From CAZLKN01 sp964560135 (GTDB lineage: Bacteria > Actinomycetota > JAICYB01): a stretch of DNA of 64,000 nucleotides. Made by a program: the position numbers and the translations under genes. The DNA lies in NCBI GenBank assembly GCA_964560135.1, contig CAZLKN010000003.1, forward strand, positions 1 to 64,000, given 5' to 3'. This document shows positions 26,518-35,935 of this stretch, in pieces (position 1 is the first letter of the stretch; every line of letters begins with the position of its first letter). Under the pieces are notes generated by a model, which worked only from the letters and a program-made list of their open reading frames with translations, did no database searches and was not told where the DNA came from.

Positions 26518-27888
26518 TCAGCCCAGGTAGTACGCCACGGTGAGCAGCAACTGCTCCTCCAGCGCGCGAGCCTCCCACGGGGCGCCGACATCGTTCTGGA
26601 GCATCGCGTAGGTGCTCCGTCCGTCCCCGAACTCACCCGTGAGCCCGATCACACCGCTGATCGTGCCGGTCTTGCCCTTGATCCGTCCCTCGAACGGGGT
26701 ACCCCTGAACCGTCCCCCGACCGTGCCGTAGCGGCCGGCCACGGCGATCAGGTTGCGCATCTGCGCGTGCCCTGCGGTCAGCTCCATGGTCTGGGCGAGG
26801 GTCTTGCACGTGGCACGGTTGCCGCGGGACAGGCCCGAGCCGTCCCGGAGGTTGAGACCCGTCGTGTCCACGCCCGCCGCGGCCAGGATCTCGCCGGTGG
26901 CGCGCAGGCCGGCGGCGCTCGTCCCTTCGCCCGTGTGGTGCAGCCCGATCTCCCGGACGAGCAGTTCGGTGGCGAGATTGTCGCTCGCGGCCAGGATCCC
27001 GGCGACGATGTGGGACAGGGGTGCGGAGTCGACGGTTGCCAGTTGGGGCATCCCCGTCGGCGCGTCGCTCACGGTCGGTTCACCGAGGACCAACACGCCG
27101 CGCTCGCGCAGCAGGCGGATGAGCTGGCCGGCGGCCGTGGGGGCCGGGTCTTCGAGGGCCGCCCGTGGCGGCGTCCAGCGTTCCCAGCCGCCGTTCAGCG
27201 TGAGCGGGGTGAGGGGGCTGATGTTGCCACCCCACAGAAGCTGCGGTCGCCAGTCCTCGAGCAGGCGCAGCGATTCGTGCCGGCTCTGGTCGGCGTGGAC
27301 CCAGCCGTGCACCTCGCGGACGCCGGAGGCAACGAGGCGGTCGGCGAGCGTGGTGAGGTGCGTGGCGGGATGCTTGCTCCAGCGGGGATTGGAGGACAGG
27401 TACGCCGCGTACTCCGGTGTGGCCAGCATCGGATCGCCGCCGCCGACCAGCCAGAGGTCGCCGACGATACCGTTCACCGGGGCCGCGCCCTTCACGGCCG
27501 TGCGAAACCGGTGGTCGGGGCCGAGCAGCCGCAGAGCGGCGGCGGTGACGAGGATCTTCTGGGTGGAGGCGGTGGTGAAGGGCGTGTCGGGGTTGTGGGC
27601 CACGACGGTCTTTCCCTCCCTGCGGACCACCAGACATGCGGCCTTGCCGGTGAGCGCCCGGTGGGCGGCCTCCTGGGCCGGCCCCGCCGGGAGCGGTTCG
27701 GCAGCCGGCGCGGCGGCCGGCGCGGGTGTGACCGGGGGTGCCGTAGGAGCGGTGGCGGCTACGGCGGTCCGTACGCGGGTGGACGGTGCCTCCTCCGCAG
27801 CGGGTGCGCGGCTGAGCGCTTCGGCTCCCGCGACCAGGGCGATGGAAGCGAGGACGGCCAGGATCGATTTTGGCACGCGTTGTCGCAT
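26518..27888 (-). CDS. dacB: D-alanyl-D-alanine carboxypeptidase/endopeptidase (peptidase S13, PBP4-type)
   Basis: 456 residues with an N-terminal signal or anchor (SILAVLASIALVAGAEAL) and an Ala/Pro-rich linker, so it acts outside the membrane. The three penicillin-binding motifs are visible: SxxK as STQK at 108-111, SxN as SDN in ILAASDNLATELLV, and KTG in IKGKTGTISG. S13 enzymes trim and cut peptidoglycan stem peptides. It lies alone between methylmalonyl-CoA epimerase (176 bases) and the carboxylase operon (64 bases). The family is certain; the balance of carboxypeptidase and endopeptidase activity is not. Confidence 0.9.
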   Translation of the reverse strand: MRQRVPKSILAVLASIALVAGAEALSRAPAAEEAPSTRVRTAVAATAPTAPPVTPAPAAAPAAEPLPAGPAQEAAHRALTGKAACLVVRREGKTVVAHNPDTPFTTASTQKILVTAAALRLLGPDHRFRTAVKGAAPVNGIVGDLWLVGGGDPMLATPEYAAYLSSNPRWSKHPATHLTTLADRLVASGVREVHGWVHADQSRHESLRLLEDWRPQLLWGGNISPLTPLTLNGGWERWTPPRAALEDPAPTAAGQLIRLLRERGVLVLGEPTVSDAPTGMPQLATVDSAPLSHIVAGILAASDNLATELLVREIGLHHTGEGTSAAGLRATGEILAAAGVDTTGLNLRDGSGLSRGNRATCKTLAQTMELTAGHAQMRNLIAVAGRYGTVGGRFRGTPFEGRIKGKTGTISGVIGLTGEFGDGRSTYAMLQNDVGAPWEARALEEQLLLTVAYYLG

Positions 27889-28040
27889 CGTTCGTTACTC
27901 CGGTGTTTATCGGGTGGCCCCGGCGGGTACTTCCCAGCAGGAGAAGCCTCTTCGTCGTGCTTACGTCGGCCACGGTACCGGCGATCGGAGAGGCCCGTGG
28001 GCGTTCGCTCGAGTTTTTTTCCGAAACGTGCGTACGGCGT

Positions 28041-28056
28041 GAGGGATGTCACCCTC
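28041..28056 (-). terminator. Weak hairpin after methylmalonyl-CoA epimerase
   Basis: On the minus strand GAGGG-TGACAT-CCCTC forms a 5-bp stem nine bases after the epimerase stop. There is no T-run on that strand. Otherwise the 176-base gap to dacB (27889-28064) holds no recognised element. Confidence 0.25.
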
Positions 28057-28064
28057 TGAGGCCG

Positions 28065-28460
28065 TCAGCGATGTTCGACGAGTTCGATCAGGATCCCATG
28101 GCTCGTCTCCGGATGGACGAACGCGACCCGGTGGCCCCCGCCCCCGGTGCGGGGTTCCTCATCGATCAGCCGGGCTCCTGCAGCCTTCATGGACGCCAGC
28201 GCAGCGTCGATGTCCTCGACGCGGATGGCGATGTGATGGAGTCCCTCGCCCCGGCGCTCGATGAACTTCGCCACCGTGGATGACTCGTCCGTGGGTTCGA
28301 GGAGCTGGAGGTAGGCGTCGCCGACCGGCAGCATCGCCTCGGTGATCCTGTCGGAGTCCACGCGTTCGGTGTGCTCGGCCTCCAGTCCCCAGATCCGCCG
28401 GAAGGTGGCCAGAGCCTCCTCCATCGAGCTCACGGCGATCGCGATGTGGTCGATGCGCAT
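28065..28460 (-). CDS. mce: Methylmalonyl-CoA epimerase
   Basis: 131 residues, a vicinal-oxygen-chelate (glyoxalase-fold) enzyme with two beta-alpha-beta modules. Metal ligands expected for the family are visible: His5 in MRIDHIAIAV, Gln52 in AYLQLLEP, His76 in GLHHIAI and Glu126 in GILIELVE. It interconverts (2S)- and (2R)-methylmalonyl-CoA, linking propionyl-CoA carboxylase to a B12 mutase; it can also act on ethylmalonyl-CoA in the ethylmalonyl-CoA pathway. It is divergent from the acetyl-CoA acetyltransferase gene, with 84 bases between the starts. Confidence 0.9.
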   Translation of the reverse strand: MRIDHIAIAVSSMEEALATFRRIWGLEAEHTERVDSDRITEAMLPVGDAYLQLLEPTDESSTVAKFIERRGEGLHHIAIRVEDIDAALASMKAAGARLIDEEPRTGGGGHRVAFVHPETSHGILIELVEHR

Positions 28461-28544
28461 CCCGTCTCCTCTCGTCGGCCGACCCGGCGTCCGGACGCAT
28501 CCTCGTATACTTCGGTCTCAGCCGTCACACCGAGGAGGAGCGCT

Positions 28545-29723
28545 ATGACCGACACCGTGATCGTCGCCGGTTCGCGGACCCCCATCGGCAAGTTCGGAGG
28601 CGCGTTCGCAGGGCTCGCGGGGGCCGAGCTCGGTGGGGCCGCGATCAAGGACGTGCTCGGCAGGGCGTCGCTGCCGCCCGAGGACGTGGACTACGTGATC
28701 ATGGGGCAGGTCCTGCAGGCCGGCACCGGACAGATCACCGCGCGCCAGGCCGCGACCCGGGCCGGGATCCCGATGAGTGTTCCCTGCCTCACGGTGAACA
28801 AGGTCTGCCTGTCGGGGCTGAACGCGATCGCGCTCGCCGACCAGATGATCCGCGCCGGAGAGGTCACGCGGGTGGTCGCCGGCGGCCAGGAGTCGATGAC
28901 CAATGCTCCCTACCTGGCCCCCAAGATGCGCTTCGGGGCGAAGATGGGCAACGCCGAGCTGATCGACTCGATGATGTACGACGGCCTGTTCTGCGCCTTC
29001 GACAACAAGTCGATGGGGGAGGCCACCGAGGGCTACAACGAGCGCTACAGCCTGTCCCGTGAGGAGCAGGACGAGTTCGCGGCCCGCTCGCACCAGCTCG
29101 CCGCGAAGGCCATCGACTCCGGCAAGTTCACGGACGAGATCGCACCGGTGGAGGTTCCGCAGCGCAAGGGTGACCCCGTACGTGTGGAACGCGACGAGGG
29201 TGTCCGTGCGGACACGACGATCGATTCACTCGGCAAGCTCCGTCCGGCCTTCACCAAGGAGGGGACGATCACCGCCGGGAACGCCTCCCAGATCTCCGAC
29301 GGGGGCGCGGCGTGCGTGGTCATGTCCCGCGAGGAGGCCGAGACGCGCGGGCTCGAGCCGCTGGCCACGATCGTCGCTCACGGCATGGTCGCCGGCCCCG
29401 ACGCGTCGCTGCACGAGCAGCCCGCCAATGCGATCAAGGCCGCGCTCACGAAGGCGGGCCTGAAGGAGTCCGACCTGAACGTGGTGGAGATCAACGAGGC
29501 CTTCGCCTGTGTCGGTCTCGTCTCCGGACGCGCCCTCACCGTGGACATGGAGTCGATCAACCCCAACGGGGGCGCGATCGCGCTCGGACACCCGATCGGG
29601 ATGTCGGGCGCACGTCTGGTCGTCACGCTCGCCCACGAGCTCAAGCGGCGGGGTGGCGGCGTCGGTGCGGCAGCGCTCTGTGGTGGCGGGGGCCAGGGCG
29701 ACGCCCTGATCATCAGGGTCTGA
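28545..29723 (+). CDS. atoB: Acetyl-CoA acetyltransferase (thiolase)
   Basis: 392 residues, standard thiolase length. Nucleophile Cys88 in VNKVCLSGLNA, His349 in GGAIALGHPIGMSGAR and Cys379 in ALCGGGGQGDA form the active site, and VEINEAFA is the fourth signature. Condensing two acetyl-CoA to acetoacetyl-CoA would be the entry step of the ethylmalonyl-CoA route, followed by the tandem dehydrogenase and Ccr also encoded here. ATG 28545 is preceded by GAGGAGGAG at ideal spacing. A beta-oxidation thiolase is the main alternative. Confidence 0.9.
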   Translation: MTDTVIVAGSRTPIGKFGGAFAGLAGAELGGAAIKDVLGRASLPPEDVDYVIMGQVLQAGTGQITARQAATRAGIPMSVPCLTVNKVCLSGLNAIALADQMIRAGEVTRVVAGGQESMTNAPYLAPKMRFGAKMGNAELIDSMMYDGLFCAFDNKSMGEATEGYNERYSLSREEQDEFAARSHQLAAKAIDSGKFTDEIAPVEVPQRKGDPVRVERDEGVRADTTIDSLGKLRPAFTKEGTITAGNASQISDGGAACVVMSREEAETRGLEPLATIVAHGMVAGPDASLHEQPANAIKAALTKAGLKESDLNVVEINEAFACVGLVSGRALTVDMESINPNGGAIALGHPIGMSGARLVVTLAHELKRRGGGVGAAALCGGGGQGDALIIRV

Positions 29724-29726
29724 GTC

Positions 29727-31280
29727 TCACGCGAACTCCAGGGCGTCCAGCCGGGCGACGGCACGCCGGACGAGCGCCGCGACCCCGACCCAGGCGGCGG
29801 CGGACAGAGCTAGGGCCAGAAGCCCGACCACGGGCTGGCCGAAGCCCGACCGGTCCCCGTCGGCGGTGGCGAGCACCCAGGCCGTGAGGGTGTAGTTCGG
29901 CAGGAAGAAGACCATCGAAACGATCCCGGACAGCATCCCGATGTGCGGTGCGGCTTTGGGCGGGTCGATCCGGTGCCGGGTGCCGATCGCGGCGAACGAG
30001 AGGCTGATGGCGCCCACACCCACGAGCAGAACCGAAGCCGACAGGCAGACCACCACCAGTTGGCCTCCGGTGAATGAACCCAGCACGCCCGCGACCACGA
30101 GAGCGACCCACATCCCGGCCCCCATCGGAAGCAGGTAGGCGACGAGCTTGGCGTGGAAGACCCGTCGGACATCGACCGGTGTGGCGCGGATCATCGCGAA
30201 CGATCTGCCTTCCTGCTCGAAGGCCTGCATCAGGAAGCTGCCGATGATCATCGGAGCGAAGATGAGCACCGTACCTCCTCCCCTCCGGGTGGACGTGAGG
30301 AGGAGGTAGCCGAGGGCCATGATGATGAAGAACAGGCCCGCCGCCGCCTTCAGATCCCGCGTGAGGGTCCGCCAATCCTTCAGGACGATGGCTCGTGCCG
30401 GCCGCGACAGCGGCGGCACGAGCCGTTCGAGGAACCCACCCCGGTGGATGCGCGGGGGGCTCTCCTGGATCTGTCCCCAGGTCGCCAGGAAGCTGCCGTG
30501 GAACAGTCCCGACGTCACCCGCCCCAGCACGGCGATGCTCCCGGCGGTCAGTGCCGACGCGACCACAACCGCGGTCCATCGCGCCTCCACCGGTCCGATC
30601 ACGAGCTGAGCGGGCCATGAGGTGGGGAGCCAGAGCAGGCCCTCACGAGTCATGCCGGCGAACGGCAGGCTGCCGTCGCCGGCGGTGGTCGCGGCGAAGG
30701 CCGGACTGAACACAGCCAGAGGCACGACGAACACGGCAGGCAGCAGCGTGAGTGCGAGCTGGAGCCGTGCCGGCGGCACCAGCCGTACGAGCAGGATCAC
30801 GAGGGCGATCCCGGGCAGCGTGGTGGCCACGCCGAGGGCGAGCGTGGCCGGCACCGCCAGCAGAAGCGCCACCGGCGCCCCGTTCGCCTGCGCGTAGCCG
30901 AGGCACAGGACCGCGAGGGTCAGCAGCGACAGTGGGGAGGCCACGGCGACCTCGATGACCTTGGCTGCGAACACGTGCCGGTTCGTCACCGGCGCGGTGA
31001 GCAGGAGCTCGAGATCGGGGGCCAGGTACAGACGCTCGACGCTCTGGCGGACCGCAGCAAGCACCCGGAAGATCCCGACGCCTCCGAACCCGACGAGCAC
31101 CACCACCGCCGGGTCCACCGCGGTCCGCTCATCGAGGAGGGTGAACAGCAGTCGCGTCGACCATAGAGCCCCGGCCAGCACGAGCAGACCGGCCACGGAC
31201 GCGAACAGGAAGATCCCGCCGTCGGTCCGCTCGGACGCCCACCAGAGCCGGAGCCGGAGCCGGAGCAGCGTCCGCAGCAT
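29727..31280 (-). CDS. ABC-2-type exporter permease (large)
   Basis: 517 residues with about twelve predicted membrane segments (for example GGIFLFASVAGLLVLAGALW, LLAVPATLALGVATTLPGIA, AAGLFFIIMALGYLLL). The middle carries a long cytoplasmic region (PPRIHRGGFLERLVPPLSRPARAIVLKDWRTLTRD). This layout is that of the large ABC-2 permeases found in actinobacteria and firmicutes beside a single ATPase gene. The ATG lies directly after the ATPase stop with no gap. Substrate unknown. It is the last gene of the PadR-led line. Confidence 0.75.
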   Translation of the reverse strand: MLRTLLRLRLRLWWASERTDGGIFLFASVAGLLVLAGALWSTRLLFTLLDERTAVDPAVVVLVGFGGVGIFRVLAAVRQSVERLYLAPDLELLLTAPVTNRHVFAAKVIEVAVASPLSLLTLAVLCLGYAQANGAPVALLLAVPATLALGVATTLPGIALVILLVRLVPPARLQLALTLLPAVFVVPLAVFSPAFAATTAGDGSLPFAGMTREGLLWLPTSWPAQLVIGPVEARWTAVVVASALTAGSIAVLGRVTSGLFHGSFLATWGQIQESPPRIHRGGFLERLVPPLSRPARAIVLKDWRTLTRDLKAAAGLFFIIMALGYLLLTSTRRGGGTVLIFAPMIIGSFLMQAFEQEGRSFAMIRATPVDVRRVFHAKLVAYLLPMGAGMWVALVVAGVLGSFTGGQLVVVCLSASVLLVGVGAISLSFAAIGTRHRIDPPKAAPHIGMLSGIVSMVFFLPNYTLTAWVLATADGDRSGFGQPVVGLLALALSAAAWVGVAALVRRAVARLDALEFA

Positions 31281-32057
31281 CTAGTAGGGCTCCGGAGTCG
31301 TCCGGTGCGCCTCGGACGTGAGCCGGAGGAACACGTCCTCGAGACTCCCGGTGCTGTGGTCGGCGCTGGCGCGCAACTCGTCGAGCGAGCCCAAGGCCAC
31401 GAGCCGTCCCCGGTCGACGATCCCCACCCGGTGGCACATGCGCTCGGCGATCTCGAGCACGTGGGTGGACAGGAACACCGTCCGGCCCCGCTCGGCGAGC
31501 GAGACCAGCAGATCTTTGACGTGGCGCGCGCTGCGCGGGTCCATGCCCGAGGTCGGTTCGTCGAGGAACAGGATGCGAGGGGCGTGGACCATAGCCGTTC
31601 CCAGGGCAAGCTTCTGGCGCATGCCGTGCGAGTAGGAGTCGACCACGGTGTCGGCCTTGTCGGTGAGTGAGAACATCCGCAGCAGACGCTCGATGCGCTC
31701 GCGGGCCTTGTCCGCGTCGACCTGATGGAGCTCGGCGACGAAGTGCAGGAGCTCGCGGCCGGTCAGCTTGGGATACAGGAACGGCTTCTCCGGCATGTAT
31801 CCGACCCGGCGCTTCACCTCGACCGGGTCGGCGACCACGTCGTGCCCAGCGACCGTCGCCGTTCCCGACGTCGGACGGACGAGCCCGCACAGCATCCGTA
31901 TCGTGGTCGACTTGCCGGCCCCGTTGGGGCCGAGGAATCCGAAGATCTCACCGCGGCGCACGTCCAGGTCGAGGCCGCCCACGGCCACCAGCCGTCCGTA
32001 GGTCTTGGTGAGTGCGTGGGCCGAGATCGCGGACGCGCCGTCGCGGTCGATGCTCAT
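31281..32057 (-). CDS. ABC transporter ATP-binding protein
   Basis: 258 residues. Walker A is GPNGAGKS at 43-50, the signature is SYSHGMRQKLALG (a variant of LSGGQ), Walker B is ILFLDEP, and the switch histidine is in LSTHVLE. The layout matches export ATPases that pair with ABC-2 permeases. ATG 32057 is chosen over an upstream frame that would overlap the preceding permease. It is followed immediately by the large permease and lies 28 bases after the second permease of the first transporter, so all are probably on one transcript. Confidence 0.88.
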   Translation of the reverse strand: MSIDRDGASAISAHALTKTYGRLVAVGGLDLDVRRGEIFGFLGPNGAGKSTTIRMLCGLVRPTSGTATVAGHDVVADPVEVKRRVGYMPEKPFLYPKLTGRELLHFVAELHQVDADKARERIERLLRMFSLTDKADTVVDSYSHGMRQKLALGTAMVHAPRILFLDEPTSGMDPRSARHVKDLLVSLAERGRTVFLSTHVLEIAERMCHRVGIVDRGRLVALGSLDELRASADHSTGSLEDVFLRLTSEAHRTTPEPY

Positions 32058-32085
32058 GTCCGTGATGGTCCCACGTCGGGCGGGT

Positions 32086-33261
32086 TCAGGGGTGCAGCAC
32101 GCTGCGGCGGAGGCGCCAGACGGCGACCGGGAGCAGGACGCCGGTGTAGGCGAGCAGGACACCGAGCTCGGGCAGGATCGACGCGACGCCGCCGCCGTAG
32201 GCCGTCACCTGGATCCAGGCGTCCATCGCCCAGGCGTGGGGGAAGAGGTGTCCGAAGGCGCGCATCCCGTCTCCGACGACTTCCAGCGGCCACATGCACC
32301 CGCCGAGCATGCCCAGTGCGATCCCCACCGGGGGCCCGACGGATCCCGCCTGCTCGGCCGTGCGGAACACGGTCCCGAACAGCATCCCCACCGCGGTACC
32401 GACGAGGACGAATGCCAGGATCAGCGCCCCGGCGGCGAGTGGATCTCCCCAGTCGACGCCGAAGATCACCGCCCCGGCCGCGTAGATCAGGACGGCCTGG
32501 GTGAACGCGATGGCGAAGCGTCCGAGGGTCTGTCCGGCCAGCACGGTGCGGGCCGTCACCGGCGTGCCCAGAACCCGTCGGGTGATGCCGAGCCTGCGGG
32601 TCTCGATGAGCTGGCCGGCGGCGGCCAGCGAGGTGATGAACACGAACAGCACCAGGTTCGCGGGGGCCTGGTAGCCGAAGCCGGTGCCGAAGGTGACCGG
32701 CTCCCGGTCCGTGCCGAGGGTTCGGGTGTCCACCCCGATCTCGTTGTCGAGCTCTGCCGCCTCCCGGGCCACGCGCAAGGTCGTCGCCGCTTCGGTGCCG
32801 GTGTGCTGGGCGGCGAAGACGGCGGCCTGGACGAGTGATCCCTGCTCGGACGCCGCTCCGGCCACGAGCGCGCGCAAGGCTCCGGGGAAGGTGCGGGTGC
32901 GGTCGACCACGAACCCGATCCTCGCCTCGCCTCCGGCGAGCAGCGTCTGGTCGTAGCCGTCCGGGACGACGATGCCCGCTGCGACCACACCCCGGCGGAC
33001 GGCGCGGCGCAGCGCGTCGGCATCGGCGAACCGCTGGAGCTCCACGGCGGGACCGGTGTCGATCCGCTCCGCCAGCTCCGCGGCCAGCGGTGTGTCGGTG
33101 GGCCCGGTGATCCCGACGGGCATGGTGGCCTCCTCGAAGCGCTGGGTGACCAGCCCGATCACCAGGATGATGATCAGCGGCAGCGCCAGGGTGAAGAACA
33201 GCGCTGTGCGGTCGCGAGCGATCCGCTTGAGGTCGACGAGGGCGATCGTGAGCACCCTCAT
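32086..33261 (-). CDS. ABC-2-type permease (ABC2_membrane_3-like)
   Basis: 391 residues. One membrane segment near the N-terminus (ALFFTLALPLIIILVIGLV) is followed by an extracytoplasmic domain of about 150 residues, then five C-terminal segments (NLVLFVFITSLAAAGQL, AVLIYAAGAVIFGVDWG, GALILAFVLVGTAVGMLF, VGIALGMLGGCMWPLEVV). This is the DrrB/YhgE-like layout of half-transporter permeases that act as pairs. ATG 33261 overlaps the previous permease stop by 4 bases (ATGA). The two permeases resemble each other and presumably form a heterodimer with the upstream ATPase. Confidence 0.82.
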   Translation of the reverse strand: MRVLTIALVDLKRIARDRTALFFTLALPLIIILVIGLVTQRFEEATMPVGITGPTDTPLAAELAERIDTGPAVELQRFADADALRRAVRRGVVAAGIVVPDGYDQTLLAGGEARIGFVVDRTRTFPGALRALVAGAASEQGSLVQAAVFAAQHTGTEAATTLRVAREAAELDNEIGVDTRTLGTDREPVTFGTGFGYQAPANLVLFVFITSLAAAGQLIETRRLGITRRVLGTPVTARTVLAGQTLGRFAIAFTQAVLIYAAGAVIFGVDWGDPLAAGALILAFVLVGTAVGMLFGTVFRTAEQAGSVGPPVGIALGMLGGCMWPLEVVGDGMRAFGHLFPHAWAMDAWIQVTAYGGGVASILPELGVLLAYTGVLLPVAVWRLRRSVLHP

Positions 33262-34442
33262 GCGACGGCCATCCTCCGGGCCCGGACGAAGGCGATGCCT
33301 CCGCAGACCACGGCGAAGGCGGTGACGGCAGCGACGTTCGGGAGCACCGCCGTCAGGGTGGCGTCGTCGTACACGAGGTCGGTGAACCCCCGCAGGGCCC
33401 AGCCGTTGGGGGTGATCAGGCTGAGGCGCTGCATGAGCTCGGGGGTCTGGTGGATCGGGAAGAAGTTGCCGCCGAGCAGGGCGAAGGAGATCGCGACCAT
33501 CGAGCCGTAGGAGTCGGCCTGCTGCTCGGTCCGGGCCAGGGTCTGCACGACGGCGGTCACGCCGAGGACGGCCAGCACGGTGACGACGACCAGCGTCACG
33601 AGCGCCACGGGGTCCCCCCACTCGGCCCCGAAGACCACGCCCATGAAGATGAACATGGTGGCCATGCTCGCGAGTCCGAGGACGAACACCGCGAGTCCCT
33701 TGCCGGCGATCACGCTGAGACGCGACACGGGAGCGGCCAGGAGGCGCGGCAGCGTGCCGGCTTGCCGCTCGGCGATCAGGGACCGGGCTCCGAAGCCCAC
33801 GATGAAGAACAGGAAGAAGATCGCCATCGCCGGACCGAAGTAGTTCGCGCCCGTGATCTCCCGGGTCCCCACGCCGGCGTCGGCGAGGATCACGGGGATC
33901 CGGTCCTCGGCGGCCTGCCGGGCGAGGACGGCGACGGCATCCGGTCCGGGAGGAGCGCCCGCGGCGCGCACCGCCGTCAGTACGGACAGGCGCCCTGCTG
34001 CCACCTGGTCGGTGAAGGCGCGGCCGATCGCCTCGGCGACCAGGAACCCGATGGTGGACGAGGGATTGCGAAGCACGGTCATCCGCGCCTCGGCCCCCGC
34101 CTGCACGTCGGATTCGAAACCCGCGGGGATGACGAAGCCCACCTGGGCCCGGTCGTCGGTGACCAGCTCCTCGGCCTCGGATGCGGTACCGGCCCGGGTG
34201 ATCTGGATCTCGCCGAGGTCGGTCCCGGCGAGCACCTCGTCGGTGAACGCGCGGGACAGTTCGCTGCCGTCCTCGTCGGCCACCACCCAGGTGCCCGAGA
34301 CCCCGATCCCGTCCATCCCGCCGAAGGCGAGGCTGATGATCGTGGCGAGCCCGACGGGGGCCACGAACGCCACGACGAGGGCGCTGCGGTCGCGGAGCCG
34401 CTGGCGCAGATCCTTGAGGCCGATCGTGAGCACGGCGCGCAT
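33258..34442 (-). CDS. ABC-2-type permease (ABC2_membrane_3-like)
   Basis: 394 residues with the same layout as its neighbour: N-terminal membrane segment (SALVVAFVAPVGLATIISLAF), a periplasm-side domain of about 150 residues, then FGPAMAIFFLFFIVGFGARSLIAERQAGTLPRLL and four further segments. The ERQAGTLPRLLAAPVS loop is the cytoplasmic coupling motif of the family. It lies two bases after the ATPase stop. With the next permease and the upstream ATPase it should form an exporter for a drug- or lipid-like substrate. Confidence 0.82.
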   Translation of the reverse strand: MRAVLTIGLKDLRQRLRDRSALVVAFVAPVGLATIISLAFGGMDGIGVSGTWVVADEDGSELSRAFTDEVLAGTDLGEIQITRAGTASEAEELVTDDRAQVGFVIPAGFESDVQAGAEARMTVLRNPSSTIGFLVAEAIGRAFTDQVAAGRLSVLTAVRAAGAPPGPDAVAVLARQAAEDRIPVILADAGVGTREITGANYFGPAMAIFFLFFIVGFGARSLIAERQAGTLPRLLAAPVSRLSVIAGKGLAVFVLGLASMATMFIFMGVVFGAEWGDPVALVTLVVVTVLAVLGVTAVVQTLARTEQQADSYGSMVAISFALLGGNFFPIHQTPELMQRLSLITPNGWALRGFTDLVYDDATLTAVLPNVAAVTAFAVVCGGIAFVRARRMAVA

Positions 34443-34444
34443 CG

Positions 34445-35386
34445 TCAGTCCCTCAAGGCCTTGCCCGTGATGTGGAGGAAGACCGCCTCGAGGTCGGGTT
34501 CGACCACCTCGAGGCTCGATACCGCCACGCCGGTCCTCTCGGCGGTGTCGAAGAGCTTGGGGAGGAGGTGGCGCCCGCCGCGGGCCAGCAGGTGGACGCC
34601 ACCGTCCACGACGGAGGCGTCTTCCACGTCACGGTAGCGCCTGGCCGCGGCGGCGAACTTCTCCAGGGGGCCGGTGGCGGCGATCTCGATCCGGTCGGTG
34701 CCGCCCATCTGCTCCACCAGCTCGCGGCGGGTTCCCTCGGCGACGATTCCTCCGGCGTCGATGATCCCGATCCGGTCGCAGAGCCGCTCGGCCTCTTCCA
34801 TGTAGTGCGTGGTGTACAGCACCGCGATGCCGTCGGAGCGCAGCGCCTCCACGCCTTCGAGGATCGCGTTGCGGCTCTGCGGATCCACGCCCACGGTGGG
34901 TTCGTCGAGGACGAGCAGCCGGGGGCCGTGCAGGAGCCCGGCGGCGATGTTCAGCCGGCGCTTCATGCCGCCGGAGAAGGTCTCGACGCGTTCGGCGGCG
35001 CGGTCGCGCAGTCCGACGAGGTCGAGGATCTCGTCCACGCGGGAGGAGAGCGTCTTCCCGCGCAGCCCGTAGAGGCGGCCGAAGAACTCGAGGTTCTCGC
35101 GGGCCCGGAGGTCGGGGTAGAGGGCGATGTCCTGGGGGACGTAGCCGATCGCGGCCTTGGCGGCGGCGGCGGAGCCGTTCAGGCGGTGCCCGCACACCGT
35201 CACCTGTCCGGCGTCGGGGTCGAGCAGGCCGCAGATCATCGAGACGGTGGTGGTCTTTCCGGCGCCGTTGGGGCCGAGGAGGCCGTAGGTCTCGCCGGGG
35301 CCGATGGTGAAGCCCACGCCGTCCACGGCGAGCCGTTCGCCGTAGCTCTTGCGCAGGCCGGTGCACGCCAGGATGTGCTCGGTCAC
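34445..35386 (-). CDS. ABC transporter ATP-binding protein (DrrA-like)
   Basis: 313 residues. Walker A GPNGAGKT at 38-45, Q-loop YVPQDIALYPDL, signature ETFSGGMKRRLNIAAGL, Walker B LLVLDEPTVGVDPQSR and TTHYMEEAERLCD are all intact. The C-terminal 90 residues form the extra domain seen in DrrA-type drug-export ATPases. GTG 35386 overlaps the PadR stop by 4 bases (GTGA), so it is coupled to the regulator. It energises the two permeases encoded directly downstream. Confidence 0.9.
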   Translation of the reverse strand: MTEHILACTGLRKSYGERLAVDGVGFTIGPGETYGLLGPNGAGKTTTVSMICGLLDPDAGQVTVCGHRLNGSAAAAKAAIGYVPQDIALYPDLRARENLEFFGRLYGLRGKTLSSRVDEILDLVGLRDRAAERVETFSGGMKRRLNIAAGLLHGPRLLVLDEPTVGVDPQSRNAILEGVEALRSDGIAVLYTTHYMEEAERLCDRIGIIDAGGIVAEGTRRELVEQMGGTDRIEIAATGPLEKFAAAARRYRDVEDASVVDGGVHLLARGGRHLLPKLFDTAERTGVAVSSLEVVEPDLEAVFLHITGKALRD

Positions 35387-35925
35387 GATGCTCCCTCCTC
35401 GAACAGCGCCTGCACCTCGTCGCACCACGCGAGGGCGGCTTCGACGCCGCGCAGGCCGCACAGCGCGGTGGCGCGCATGAAGGCGGCCTCCGGGTGGTCG
35501 TCGAGCACGTCCACGACCTGCGCGAGCGTGTCGCGCTGTTCGGTGGCCTCGGCCCGGTAGCGCTCCAGCAGCGCCAGGCGCGCGTCCGGGTCGAGGCGGC
35601 GGCCGAAGAAGACCTTCACGAGGAACCCCATGCGGACGCGCTCCGGCTCGTATCCGGGTTCGGCCAGCCAGGCGTCGAGGGCGTTCTCGCCTTCGGGGGT
35701 CAGTTCGTAGGTGCGCTTGTCGGGCACCTTCTCCTGTTCGACATCGGTGCCGGCGACCAGCCCGGCCTCCTCGAGTCTCGCCAGCTCGGCGTAGACCTGG
35801 CTCTTGGAGATCGGCCAGAAGTTCGCGATCGACTCGGCGGCGAACCCGGTGAGCTGGTAGCCGGACATCGGCGCGGTGGACAGGAGGCCGAGAACCGCGC
35901 CCGAGGTGGTGGAGAGCCTGTCCAT
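35383..35925 (-). CDS. PadR-family transcriptional regulator
   Basis: 180 residues from ATG 35925. The N-terminal winged helix is GAVLGLLSTAPMSGYQLTGFAAESIANFWPISKSQVYAELARLEEAGLV with the basic wing at KVPDKRTYELTPEG. The C-terminal half is the long PadR dimerisation helix bundle (LEEGAS end). PadR proteins usually repress adjacent drug exporters and release DNA on binding the drug, which fits the coupled ABC genes downstream. A direct repeat just upstream may be its operator or promoter. Confidence 0.85.
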   Translation of the reverse strand: MDRLSTTSGAVLGLLSTAPMSGYQLTGFAAESIANFWPISKSQVYAELARLEEAGLVAGTDVEQEKVPDKRTYELTPEGENALDAWLAEPGYEPERVRMGFLVKVFFGRRLDPDARLALLERYRAEATEQRDTLAQVVDVLDDHPEAAFMRATALCGLRGVEAALAWCDEVQALFEEGAS

Positions 35926-35935
35926 GGGCCAAACG

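Noticed and set aside
28014..28020. T7 run as a rho-independent terminator
   Set aside because: It is on the plus strand, where no gene ends, and no stable stem precedes it.
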